Source: Saccharopolyspora hirsuta
GTDB lineage: Bacteria; Actinomycetota; Actinomycetes; Mycobacteriales; Pseudonocardiaceae
Length of the DNA: 64,000 bases
Direction: 5' to 3'
Assembly: GCF_008630535.1 (NCBI RefSeq)
Contig: NZ_VWPH01000014.1
Location: forward strand, 177,636 to 241,635
Shown here: positions 1 through 9,400 of the stretch, piece by piece
How positions within the stretch are numbered: the stretch's first letter is position 1
Layout: the number at the start of each line of letters is the position of its first letter
Made by a program: the position numbers and the translations under genes
Notes under the pieces: generated by a model
Database searches by the model: none
Told to the model about the DNA's origin: nothing
Seen by the model: the letters and a program-made list of their open reading frames with translations, nothing else

Positions 1-538
1 GCTGCACCATCCCGTTGCTGAAGCGGCGCTCCCGCTCCAGGGCGAGGTCGATGCGGAGCCCGTCCGGCAGGACCGGTGCGCCTCCTCCGACGACGACGGG
101 GCAGATCAGGAGCTGGACCACGTCGACGAGGCCGAGCCGGAGGGCGCTGTGGGCCAGGGTCGGTCCTTCCACCGTCAGGTCCCCGGGCGCTTCCGACCGG
201 GCCTGCTCCACCACCTCGGGCGTCAGCTCCCGCTCCAGCCTGGTGCGCTCCGTCCAGACCTCGGGGAGGGTGGCGGAGAAGACGATCTTCTGCGCGGCCT
301 GCCAGGTGGCCGCGAACACCGCCGACTCCGGGGTTTGGGCGGCGAAGGCGGGGTCGGTCTCCCAGCCCGCCATCTCCTCGTAGATCCGCCGCCCGTAGAG
401 GTAGGTGCTCACCTCGCCCATGTCCGCGTTGATCGCCGCGATGACCTCCTCGCCCGGGTAGGCCCAGGAGTAGTCGCCCTGGGCGTCGGTGTTGTAGCCG
501 TCCAGCGAGGACACGACCGAGTAGATGATCCGGGACAT
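1..538 (-). CDS. Dihydrofolate reductase family protein (RibD C-terminal-like), partial at left edge
   Basis: This minus-strand reading frame runs off the left edge, so the C-terminus is missing; about 179 codons are visible. It starts at an ATG with MSRIIYSVVSSLDGYNTDAQ, the usual opening of small DHFR/RibD-C proteins. It continues with YLYGRRIYEEMAGW, KIVFSATLPEVW and VEGPTLAHSALRLGLVD, which match the family's Rossmann-like fold and NADPH-binding positions. The end visible here reads LLICPVVVGGGAPVLPDGL, another family hallmark. Such proteins are cytosolic NADPH-dependent reductases, but most have no known substrate. The family assignment is secure from motifs; the physiological reaction is unknown. 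Confidence 0.85.
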   Translation of the reverse strand, partial: MSRIIYSVVSSLDGYNTDAQGDYSWAYPGEEVIAAINADMGEVSTYLYGRRIYEEMAGWETDPAFAAQTPESAVFAATWQAAQKIVFSATLPEVWTERTRLERELTPEVVEQARSEAPGDLTVEGPTLAHSALRLGLVDVVQLLICPVVVGGGAPVLPDGLRIDLALERERRFSNGMVQ

Positions 539-690
539 CGACGAACCCCTTCCGCTCGAACCGAGGAACCTGCAGTGCAGACCACCGCGGCGGGCGAAGG
601 TCATCGGTCGGGTCAGAACGAGTCGAGCGCGGCGTCCAGTTCGGCGAAGCGGGTGACCTCTCGCATGTTACTGGACGGTAGCACCGCTGG

Positions 691-1631
691 TCAGAAGAGC
701 GGCGGGACGCACGAGGCGCGCAGCTCCCCGCGGATCGAGATCTGCCCGTCCCTCCCGGCCACGAACACCATGCTCAGCGTCGGCGAGCCCGGTCCGGTTT
801 CGGCCGGGCGGTAGTCGACTTCCGCCCACCGGGCCGATCCGTCGACCGCCCCCTCCCGGACCTCGAACCGCCAGTCCGGCCCAGCGGCGGCGCGCAGCCG
901 TTCGACGGTTCCGCCGATATCGCCCCGCACCTCCCAGCCGGTCGGCTCCCCGAGGGACTTGCTCCAGCCGAGCCCGTCCTCCCCCGGTCATCACGGCAGC
1001 TGGGCGGGTCGAACCGCTCCCAACCGATCGGCTCGAACGACGGCGCGGGAACTCCCGACGCCGCGGCGAACGAGTAGGCAGCGGCCCGCCCCTCCGCAAC
1101 CCCGTCCTCCAGCGTGCGACGCTGCACTTCGGTCCACTGCGGACCGTTGAACTCCGCGCTGATCGGGGACCGTCCGTGGTCGTCGACCTTGCACGAGGTC
1201 TCCGAGACGACCTCGATGCTGAGCCCGCCGGGGCGGGGAAGCGCCCACAGCGCGAGGTCGGTGGATTCCGGGGCCCGGCTCCGCTCGTCCGGGCTGACGC
1301 TCACCAGCACCGCGCCGTCGGGCTCGCTCGGCGTGTAGGGCTGCCAGCCCGCACGCATGCCCGCCTCGATCAGCGCTTCTGACAGCTGCTTCGGATCGCC
1401 TTGCAGTTCGGCGGAAGCATGCCAGTACCACGGTTTGTGGATGTCGGCGATGCTCGACCGGCAGTCGGTGCCCTGGAACTCCACCTCGACGTGCGGGGCC
1501 ACCGGGCGCAGCGCCGCGAGCACCTTGTCCTGGACCTGCGGTGGCACATCGGGCGGGATCAGGCCGCACCCGGCGACCAGCGCACCGACCAGCACCACGA
1601 CTCCGACGCATTCTCCCCCAGCTGTTCCCAT
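691..1631 (-). pseudogene. Lipoprotein gene interrupted by a single-base frameshift
   Basis: The N-terminal part starts at ATG 1631 with a type II signal sequence ending in the lipobox LVAGC, so the product would be a membrane-anchored lipoprotein of the actinobacterial cell envelope. The frame continues to about 985 (WERFDPPSCRDD) and then changes: the sensible C-terminus (GLGWSKSLGEPTGWEV to ISIRGELRASCVPPLF) is in another frame and ends at 691. Adding one base to the five-C run at 981-985 joins the two halves into one protein of about 313 residues. The break is therefore a homopolymer slip, either real or a sequencing error. The function is unknown; no catalytic motif is visible. The gene is divergent from the histidine kinase at 1744. 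Confidence 0.72.
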
Positions 1632-1743
1632 CGCGCCGATTCTCGCCCGGAATCGGCGCGTGCACTGGCGTTTTCGCGGGAAGTCGACCGCGTATCCCGT
1701 CCGGCAGATGTGCCCGGCTCGGGTCTTCGGCGATGCTGGCGGG

Positions 1744-2832
1744 ATGCGTGATGTTGTGCGCTGGTGGCGGCGGCTGACCGATCGCACCCAGGACGTCCTG
1801 CTCGCGGCCCTGGCCGCTGCGGTCTCGCTCTGCCTGCCGCTGCTCGATGCCACCGCGGACATCGGTTCCCTCGGCCCGACGTGGGTGCTGCTCGTGCTCG
1901 GGGCTTGCGCGCCGCTGGCCTTCCGCCGCCGAGTCCCGCTGACCGCCGCAGCGGCTTCCGCAGGCGTGGTGAGCCTCGGCGTCGTGCTGGACCAGCCGCA
2001 GACCGGCGTGGTGGTGGCGCTGGCCACTATCGGCTCAGCCGCGTACCGCCGGGAGGGGCGTCGACTGGTGCTCGCCGTCGGCGCGATCATCTGGCTGCTG
2101 TTCAACATCGTGCTGGCCTACGAGCCGCTGCAGCCGCTGGACCTGCTCGCCGTCGCTGGCACCGCTGTCGCGCCCGTCGCGCTCGGGTACGCGCTGCGGT
2201 TGCAGAAGAGCCGCGCCGAGCAGCTGGCGCGGCTCCGAGAAGCGCAGGTCAGGCAGGCTTGGGCGGAGGAACGCGCCCAGCTCGCCCGCGACGTGCACGA
2301 CGTCGTCGGGCACCACCTGAGCGCGATCCGGATGCAGGCCGTCGGGTCCCGCAAGGCGCTCGCGGGCGCCGACGCGGAGGCGGACCGCGCGCTGACCACC
2401 ATCGCGGAGCTGTCCGGCGAAGCGCTGCAGGAGATCCGCCAGCTCCTGGACGACAACGAGGAACCACCCGACCTGAACGCGCTCGTGGCCAGGCTGCCCG
2501 GCCCGCGGATCAACCTGCACGGCACCCTGCCAGCAGATCTCCCCCGCGACGTCCGGCACTGCGCCTACCGCATCGTGCAGGAGGCGCTGACCAACGTGAC
2601 CAGGCATTCCGGCGCCGAGGAGGCCGATGTGCGCGTCGAGGACGGCGAGGACGATCTGGTGATCACAGTGGACGACGATGGCGGCGGTGGTCCGCCCAAC
2701 ACCGATGGGCGCGGGTTGCGCGGCATGCGGGAGCGCGTGGAGTCCCTCGGCGGCAGCTTCGCCGCGGGGCCGCGCGATCCGCACGGCTGGCGGGTGCGCG
2801 CCCGGATCCCGACGCGCGGAGGAGCGGCATGA
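1744..2832 (+). CDS. Two-component sensor histidine kinase (NarL/DesK type)
   Basis: The protein has 362 residues. The N-terminal 160 residues hold about four hydrophobic membrane segments. A HisKA_3 dimerisation domain follows, with the phosphoacceptor His in ARDVHDVVGHHLS, then a HATPase_c domain with an N box (ALTNVTRHSGA), a D/G box (ITVDDDGGGG) and a G2 box (GRGLRGMRERVESLGG). It should autophosphorylate at the membrane and pass the phosphate to the response regulator encoded next, whose ATG overlaps its TGA by 4 bp (ATGA). The start at ATG 1744 (MRDVVRWW) places the first membrane segment correctly; longer readings would add a low-quality extension. The stimulus is not evident, since there is no extracellular sensor domain. 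Confidence 0.92.
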   Translation: MRDVVRWWRRLTDRTQDVLLAALAAAVSLCLPLLDATADIGSLGPTWVLLVLGACAPLAFRRRVPLTAAAASAGVVSLGVVLDQPQTGVVVALATIGSAAYRREGRRLVLAVGAIIWLLFNIVLAYEPLQPLDLLAVAGTAVAPVALGYALRLQKSRAEQLARLREAQVRQAWAEERAQLARDVHDVVGHHLSAIRMQAVGSRKALAGADAEADRALTTIAELSGEALQEIRQLLDDNEEPPDLNALVARLPGPRINLHGTLPADLPRDVRHCAYRIVQEALTNVTRHSGAEEADVRVEDGEDDLVITVDDDGGGGPPNTDGRGLRGMRERVESLGGSFAAGPRDPHGWRVRARIPTRGGAA

Positions 2833-3482
2833 CCAGGGTGCTGATCGCCGACGACCAGGCACCGACGCGCGACGGCCTCCGGATGCTGCTGACCGGAGAA
2901 CCCGACATCGAGGTGATCGGCGCGGCGGTGGACGGGGCAGATCTCGTCGCGCTGGCCGAACGCCGCAAGCCCGACGTGGTGCTCACCGACATCCGCATGC
3001 CGCGCATGGACGGCCTGGCCGCGATCCGGCGGCTGATGTCGCTCACCCCGTGCCCGGCGGTCATCGCGCTGACCACGTTCGACCTGGACGAGTACCTGTT
3101 CGGCGCGCTGCAGGCGGGCGCGGTCGGCTTCCTGCTCAAGGACAGCGACCCGGCGCTGTTCGTCGAGGCCGTCCGGGCCGCGGAGCGCGGGCAGGGGCTG
3201 ATCGACCCGCAGGTGACCCGCCGCCTGGTGCACCGCTTCGCGGCCACGTCGCCGCGACCGGCCACGGCGGAGCTCGACGAGCTGACCGCGCGGGAGCGGG
3301 AGGTGCTGGTCGAGCTCGCGCGCGGCCTCAGCAACGCGGAGATCGCCGGAGTCCTGCACATCGCCCCGGGCACGGTGAAGATCCACGTTGCGCGCATCCT
3401 CGCCAAGCTCGGCCTGGCCACCCGCGTCCAGGCGGTGATCTACGCGCACCGGCACGGTCTGGTCACGTGGGACGACGTGTGA
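2829..3482 (+). CDS. LuxR/NarL-family response regulator
   Basis: The protein has 217 residues. The N-terminal receiver domain opens with VLIADDQAPTRDGL and carries the phosphoacceptor Asp in DVVLTDIRMPRMDG, with the conserved Lys in FLLKDS. The C-terminal LuxR helix-turn-helix reads LTAREREVLVELARGLSNAE followed by GTVKIHVARILAKLGL. It is translationally coupled to the upstream kinase by an ATGA overlap, so the pair is a cognate two-component system. Its targets are unknown. The next gene downstream, a secreted peptidase-like hydrolase with its own strong RBS, is a possible but unproven target. Confidence 0.94.
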   Translation: MTRVLIADDQAPTRDGLRMLLTGEPDIEVIGAAVDGADLVALAERRKPDVVLTDIRMPRMDGLAAIRRLMSLTPCPAVIALTTFDLDEYLFGALQAGAVGFLLKDSDPALFVEAVRAAERGQGLIDPQVTRRLVHRFAATSPRPATAELDELTAREREVLVELARGLSNAEIAGVLHIAPGTVKIHVARILAKLGLATRVQAVIYAHRHGLVTWDDV

Positions 3483-3569
3483 AGATATGCCCCGAGGCAG
3501 ATGTCCGATCCGATTGCCACACCTAGCTTTTCCTCCTGAACGGACCAGAACTGCTTGGGAGGAAAGGGA

Positions 3570-4967
3570 ATGAAACGAATCGTTATCGCCGGTCTGGCAG
3601 CGCTCTGCTTGACCGGGTGCGCATCCGCGACGGCGGAGCAGCAGCTGGCGTGGGAACCGTGCGGTGGGCCGCCCGGCTACGAGTGCGCGTCCGTGGAGGT
3701 CCCGGTCGACTGGGACGCCCCGGACGGGGCGAAGACGTCGCTGCGAATAGCGCGGCTGCCCAGCACCGACCCGGCGCAGCGGTTGGGATCGGTGGTGTTC
3801 AACCCCGGTGGCCCCGGCGCATCCGGCATCGAGGACCTCGCGGCCGGTGCCGAGAACGTCACCGACCTGCGGACCCGCTTCGACGTGGTGACCTGGGAGC
3901 CCCGAGGCTCCTGGCCGACCTGGACCGGAGCGCAGCAGGAGGCCTGCGCCACGACCGGCCCGGAGTTCAGCTTCCCGCGCAACCAAGCCGAGTTCGACGC
4001 CAAGGCGGCGGAGAACGCGGCGGTGGCCGACCGCTGCCGCGAGCTCGCGCCCGAGCTCTACGCCAACATGGACTCCGCCTCGCACGCCCGAGACCTCGAC
4101 GCTATCCGCGAAGCGCTCGGCGAGGACCAGCTGAACTACTTCGGCCAGTCCTACGGCGGCGTGATCGGAGCGTCCTACGCACGGCTGTTCCCGCAGAACG
4201 TGCGCACGATGTTCCTGGACAGCATCGTCAACCACACGGCCGACGACGCACGCGCGGACGAGTTGCGGGCGGCGGAGCGCACTGATCTGTTCAACCGCTT
4301 CGTGACCTGGTGCGATGAGACGGACAGCTGCAGCATGCACGGCCAGGACGTGCGCGCGGTCTGGCGGACCTTGCTCGCCGAGGCCGACCGCCACCCGATC
4401 CCGGTCGCGGGAACCGACCTCAGCTACAGCGCCTTCGACCTGGAGAACGCGATGCAGCCGTTCCTCAGCGTGGCCCGCTACGCCGAGCTGGACAAGGCGA
4501 TCGCCGATGCCCGCAACGGCGACGCGACCGCGTTCACGCTGCCGTCCCAGGGCCGAAAGGCGTGGCACCCCAACGCCCTGCTGGCAACCCAGTGCGCCGA
4601 CGGCTTCACCTACCGGACGTACGAGGAGTTCGAAGCCGCCGCAGACCGAGCGCGCCGCCTGGCTCCGGACTTCCCCCACGCGCTGCCCGGCCTGCAGACG
4701 ACGTGCCTCGGCTGGCCGGAGGTCACCAACCCGCGAGGCCCGCTGAATGGCACCAACCTCCCGCCGATCCTCGGAGCGGCCGGAGCGAACGAACGCCTGA
4801 CCACCCGCGAGGTGACCTCCCACGTCCCCGGCTCAACGGTGATCGAGTTCCCGGGCGTCCACCACGGCCTCTACATGTCGGCGGGCAACCGCTGCGTGAT
4901 CGCCCACGCGAACCGCTACTTCACCGACGGAACACTGCCTCCGGAGGGCACGATCTGCGAAGCCTGA
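3570..4967 (+). CDS. Secreted alpha/beta hydrolase, tripeptidyl aminopeptidase (TAP) family lipoprotein
   Basis: The protein has 465 residues. It begins with a signal sequence and a lipobox (LCLTGC), indicating export and lipid anchoring. The nucleophile elbow is GQSYGG, and the catalytic His lies in the C-terminal TAP-like segment near GVHHGLY; the oxyanion region FNPGGPGASG is typical of the SlpD/TAP peptidases of actinomycetes. These enzymes remove short peptides from the N-terminus of extracellular proteins. An excellent RBS (GGGAGGAAAGGG) precedes ATG 3570, which decides the start over an upstream in-frame ATG at 3555. The gene is followed by a strong hairpin shared with the converging gene. 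Confidence 0.88.
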   Translation: MKRIVIAGLAALCLTGCASATAEQQLAWEPCGGPPGYECASVEVPVDWDAPDGAKTSLRIARLPSTDPAQRLGSVVFNPGGPGASGIEDLAAGAENVTDLRTRFDVVTWEPRGSWPTWTGAQQEACATTGPEFSFPRNQAEFDAKAAENAAVADRCRELAPELYANMDSASHARDLDAIREALGEDQLNYFGQSYGGVIGASYARLFPQNVRTMFLDSIVNHTADDARADELRAAERTDLFNRFVTWCDETDSCSMHGQDVRAVWRTLLAEADRHPIPVAGTDLSYSAFDLENAMQPFLSVARYAELDKAIADARNGDATAFTLPSQGRKAWHPNALLATQCADGFTYRTYEEFEAAADRARRLAPDFPHALPGLQTTCLGWPEVTNPRGPLNGTNLPPILGAAGANERLTTREVTSHVPGSTVIEFPGVHHGLYMSAGNRCVIAHANRYFTDGTLPPEGTICEA

Positions 4968-4978
4968 CCTGATTCAGC

Positions 4979-5014
4979 AGAGCGGCCCGGGTGCTGAGGC
5001 ATCCGGGCCGCTCT
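4979..5014. terminator. Bidirectional terminator hairpin
   Basis: The arms AGAGCGGCCCGG (4979-4990) and CCGGGCCGCTCT (5003-5014) are perfectly complementary around a 12-nt loop. The hairpin lies between the converging genes ending at 4967 and 5020. Confidence 0.8.
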
Positions 5015-5019
5015 CCAGG

Positions 5020-6288
5020 TCAGGGCAGGGTTGTGCTGTACATGATCCGTTTGCCCGGGTGTTCCGTCACCGTCCACAGGTCGTTCTGGCCCGGCCAGAA
5101 GGACAGGTCCTCCACACCGATCGCCACGTCGTGCTCCGGGCCATCCGTGGTCAGGACCCCCGAGCCCGTCGCCGCTTGCAGGTGGCCGGGGCCGGTGGTT
5201 CCGCCTCCGGTGCTGCTCAGGTACCAGCGGCCGTCGGTTGACAGCGCGCCTTGGACTCGGGGCTTCGGCAGGCGGTGGGCTGCCGTTGCTCGCCACATGC
5301 CGTCGCTGTCCAGCTTCGGCAAGCCGGTCGCCGCGTCCAGGGGCCACTGGGCCACTCGGCCGTTCAGGTTCACATCGCCCTGGTCCGCGCAGTACTCGCC
5401 CGTGGTCAGGGCGTCCGGGGTGGTGCTTCGGTCGAGGGCGAGGAAGGAGAACTTCTGGGGGCCGTCCGGGTTGCACTTGTAGTCCGGCGGGAAGGTCGCC
5501 AGGCCTCCCGGGTTGGAGTAGCCCGCGACCTGGGGCATCACGTAGCGGTAGCCGTAGCTGTAGTACGTGTTGTCGTGGCGGCCCATCTTCGTGCTGTCGG
5601 TGACGTTGCCGTTGGTCGCCGACTTGATGTCGAAGATGTAGCGCATGTCGAACACGCGGATTCCGCGGCGGGTGTCCACCACGTACAGGTAGTTGCCGTA
5701 CCAGGCGATTCCGCCCGCGTGGACGCTGCTGCCGTCACCGGCCTGCGGGGTCGTCACCGGTTCGTAGCTCGGGTTGCCGTTGCTGTTGGTGTACGGGTAG
5801 GCCAGCAGGACGTGCTGGTAGTTGCCGGTCGACATGTCCAGGAACGACACGCGGACGCCCTTGACCGGGGCGGTCTGCTTGTCGTACCAGCTCACCAGGA
5901 TCGCCTGCTTGGTCCCCCACTGCTGGTCGTCCTGGGCGTCGGCGACCGTGGTGATGCCCTGCGGGTACCACTCCTCGGTCCCGTTGTCGCCCGCGTTGAA
6001 GCAGAACTTGCGGACCACCGGGCGGGTCATCGTGTCGAACGCCGGGGACGTGCAGGCATCGCCCTTCGGGGCGTCGTCGCGGTTGGCCTGCGCCAGGATG
6101 TTCTGGACTCCGAGCTTGGGCAGCTGGGCGTCGAGCTGGTCGACGATGCCCTGCAGGTTGCCGTTGGTGGGTTCGAGCTGGAAGTCCGACAGCGCGGGCG
6201 GGGTCGCCGCCGCTGCTGATGCGGGGACCGCGGCTGTCATCATCGTCGCTGCCAGGGCCAGTGCGATCGGTAATCGTCGTTTCGCCAC
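5020..6288 (-). CDS. Secreted protein of unknown function, probably beta-propeller-like
   Basis: The protein has 422 residues and starts at GTG 6288, well placed behind GAGGAG. A classic Sec signal peptide ends at PASAAAA. The mature part is rich in aromatic and beta-prone segments, such as HAGGIAWYGNYLYVVDTRRG and DGRWYLSSTGGGT. Repeated pieces where a displayed value follows a short strand suggest a propeller or LVIVD-like fold. Four cysteines could form disulfides outside the cell. I recognise the type from actinomycete genomes but know no activity for it. No catalytic motif is visible. Confidence 0.75.
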   Translation of the reverse strand: MAKRRLPIALALAATMMTAAVPASAAAATPPALSDFQLEPTNGNLQGIVDQLDAQLPKLGVQNILAQANRDDAPKGDACTSPAFDTMTRPVVRKFCFNAGDNGTEEWYPQGITTVADAQDDQQWGTKQAILVSWYDKQTAPVKGVRVSFLDMSTGNYQHVLLAYPYTNSNGNPSYEPVTTPQAGDGSSVHAGGIAWYGNYLYVVDTRRGIRVFDMRYIFDIKSATNGNVTDSTKMGRHDNTYYSYGYRYVMPQVAGYSNPGGLATFPPDYKCNPDGPQKFSFLALDRSTTPDALTTGEYCADQGDVNLNGRVAQWPLDAATGLPKLDSDGMWRATAAHRLPKPRVQGALSTDGRWYLSSTGGGTTGPGHLQAATGSGVLTTDGPEHDVAIGVEDLSFWPGQNDLWTVTEHPGKRIMYSTTLP

Positions 6289-6446
6289 CTGGTTCTCCTC
6301 ACTCCCGGGGCCGGAGTGATTTTGCGCAGAACTCCCGGAAAAAGCACTACCGCGGGCTGCGTCCGATCGGAGGACTCGGCGCGGGAACCTCCCCGCCCGC
6401 AGCCGCATCCAACGCACAGTGGGTCACCGAGGCAGGAAGGGGCGCG

Positions 6447-9400
6447 ATGCCGGGCGAGCTCGACGAGGAGATCGCGCAGCGCTACGCCCAGCTCAGCGAC
6501 GAGCTGGACGACGAGACCGCCTACCACCTGCTGGTGGAGCTCGCGGACCTGCTGCTCCAGCGGGCTCAGACCACCGGCGACGTGGACGAGGTGCTCACCG
6601 TCGCGGGCAACCTCCTCGACACCCTGGCCGACGACTCCCCCGCCCGCGCCGCGCCGCTCTACCAGCTCGGGCTCGCGCACACCTTGCGCGCCGAGCGCGG
6701 CGATACCGCCGAATTCCGCCCCGCAGTGGGCTATCTGCGGGAGCTGCGACCGCTGATCGACGATCCCGAGATCATCGGGCGGATCGGGTTGATCACCTGC
6801 CACGCGGTACTGGCTCTGGAGGCATTCGAGCACATCGACGCGGCACTGGCCGACCTCTGCACGGCCTACGACCGGCTCCCCGATTCACCGCTGCGCAACC
6901 AGGTCCGCTTCCGGCGTGGCTTGATGCACCTCGTCCGCTACCTGTCGAAAGGCGGCGACGAAACCGACCATTCGACCGCGACCGCGGATTTCACCGCGAC
7001 GTTGCAGGGGGGCTCGGACACGCGGACCTCGGACGCCTGCCGGGCAGGCCTCGCCATCCTCCTCGCTACCGAGAACATGCCTGCCGAACTGCGCGAAGGG
7101 AAGATCGCGCCGGGCGTCATCGACAAGATGTCGCTGACCGTTCCCACCGAGGCGCTCGCCGAGGCGCACCAACACCTCAGCGCGCTTTCCCCCGCCACGG
7201 CCGAGGACGAGACCGTGGACGTCTTGAAGCTGCTGTTCCGCGCCGGGGCGAACCTCGACGGCTCGACGTCCGAGGACTGGTCGACCACCATCAGCCAGCT
7301 GGACCGCACGCGGGAGAACTGGCCCGACGACATGCCCGGCAAGCAGGAGCTCGCAGGTCTTCAGGCCAGCCTGACCGCCAAACTGGCCGAGACCAGCGGC
7401 AACCCCGAGGACACCGACGTCGCGGCAGCTCAGCTCGCCGCAGCCGCCGCTGCGCTCCCACTGGACAACCCCATGCGGTCCCTGCTGCTGACCGGGTTGC
7501 GCGCGACCGCGCGCGGCTTCACCGAGCAGTCCGAGGACAGCACGGCCGTGGTCCGGCGGCTCGAGCACGCGTTGGAGCACTTCGCCGACGACGATCCCAA
7601 TCGCGCGGATGTGCTGAGGCCGCTGATGGGCGCGTTGCTCATGTCGGTCGCCACGAACCGCGACCAGTCGCCGGATCTTCTCGTCCGGGCCCGGGAGCTG
7701 ACCGAGCAAGCGATCGAACGCGGCGTCGCCGATTCCGTCAACATGGGGATCAACCACTACTTCCTGAGCGTCGCCGAAGGTTTCCACGCGATCAACACCC
7801 GCGATGGAACGCTGCTGAACTCCGCAATCGCGAACCTCCGGCGCGCCGACGAACTGCTGCCACCGGACCACGACTCCCGCGCACTCCTCAAGCCCTGGCT
7901 GAGCGTCCTGCTCACCCAGCGGTTCATGGTCTTCGGCGGCAACGAAGACCTCGACGCCGCCAAGCACTTCTCGGGAGAACCCACCGGGGACGACCTGCAC
8001 ATGCGCTTCGCCGCCGCCTTCAGGCACGTCTCACCGCGCCTCGATGACGCCGAGGGACTGACCCGCGCCGCCGCCGAGCTCGAAGCGCTCTTGGCCGACA
8101 TGCCGCCCGACCACTTTCTGCGTCCCAGAGCAGCGAGCTCGCTGGCGACCTTCCAGTTGTTCAGAAGAGCCCTTGATTCGGACCCGGGCCCGCACGATCA
8201 CGACGAAATCCGCCGCAGCCTCCAGGACCTGGTCGACGCCGCGGAACAGGTGCCCGATCACCACATCGACAAGACGAACGAACTGCTCGGAGCTGCGAAT
8301 GCCCACCTGGCCTCGGCGCTCGCGACGCAGGACCTGCCGCTGCTCAACCGCGCCATCCGCATGTTGATCGAGATCAGCGGGAAGACCGACCTGTTCCGGA
8401 GAGAGCGTCGGAACGCGCTGGGCACGCTGGCCATCGCGCTGCGGGCCCGCTTCGACTTCACCCGGGATCCGCGGGACCTCAGCAACGCCGCCAACCGGTT
8501 CGAGCAGATCCTCCGCGAGTTCGAGTTCGAGCCGGGCGAGTTCGAGAATGCGAGCGTGCTGAACTCGCTGGCCAACTGCTACTTCACCCGCGGCGACCGG
8601 ATGCGCCTCGACCAGCAGCGGGCCATCTCGACCGGGCTCGACGGCTTGCGTGAACGCGCCCGCACCGTGCTGCTGCAGTCGAGTCCGCGGCGAGCGCTCG
8701 AAACCGCGAGCACCGCCACCGGCGAGGCCGCAGAGGTGAGCCGCTGGTGCCTCGCCGTCGGCCGACCGGAAGACGCCGTGCAAGCGCTTGAGCTGGGCCG
8801 CGGCATGGTCCTGCACGCCGCGACGGTCGACGCCGACATGCCTGCCCTGCTGCACGAGCACGGTCGTGCTGACCTCGCTGAACGATGGATTTCCGAAGCT
8901 GGGCAACAGCAACCGTGGGATGTCGGCGTTCCCGACGAGGCCGAGGTGGTGCTGCCCAGCGATCTGCGAGCGCAAGTGCTGCGGGCCTTCCACGGGACCG
9001 AGGTTGAGGCGCAGCTGCTTTCGCCTCCGCCGGTCGAGGAGATCGCCGCTGGGCTCCGGAAGTCGCAGACCCGGGCGCTCGTCTACCTGCTGCCCGGTGT
9101 CGCCGTGCTGGTCACCGCTGACGGCGAGGTTCGGCAGGTGATGTCTCCGCAGCTCAGCGAGGACGGGCCGGTCGCCCGGTTCGACCGGGCGCAGCGGGAG
9201 CGGGCGCGGGGCGAAGGCGACGAGGCGGAGTGGCAGGCGGCGTTGGAGGCCGTGTGCGACTGGGCCTGGTCGGCGGTGCTGAACCCGGTCCTGGACCTGC
9301 TGGCCGGTCCCCGGTTGCGGATCGTGCTGGTGCCGGTGGGCAAGCTGGGGGTCGTGCCCTGGCACGCCGCGCGGCGGCGGGTGCCGGGCGGGAAGGTCCG

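Noticed and set aside
613..666. A 17-codon minus-strand frame (MREVTRFAELDAALDSF)
   Set aside because: It is too short and lacks an RBS. It looks like the start of a lost gene at best.
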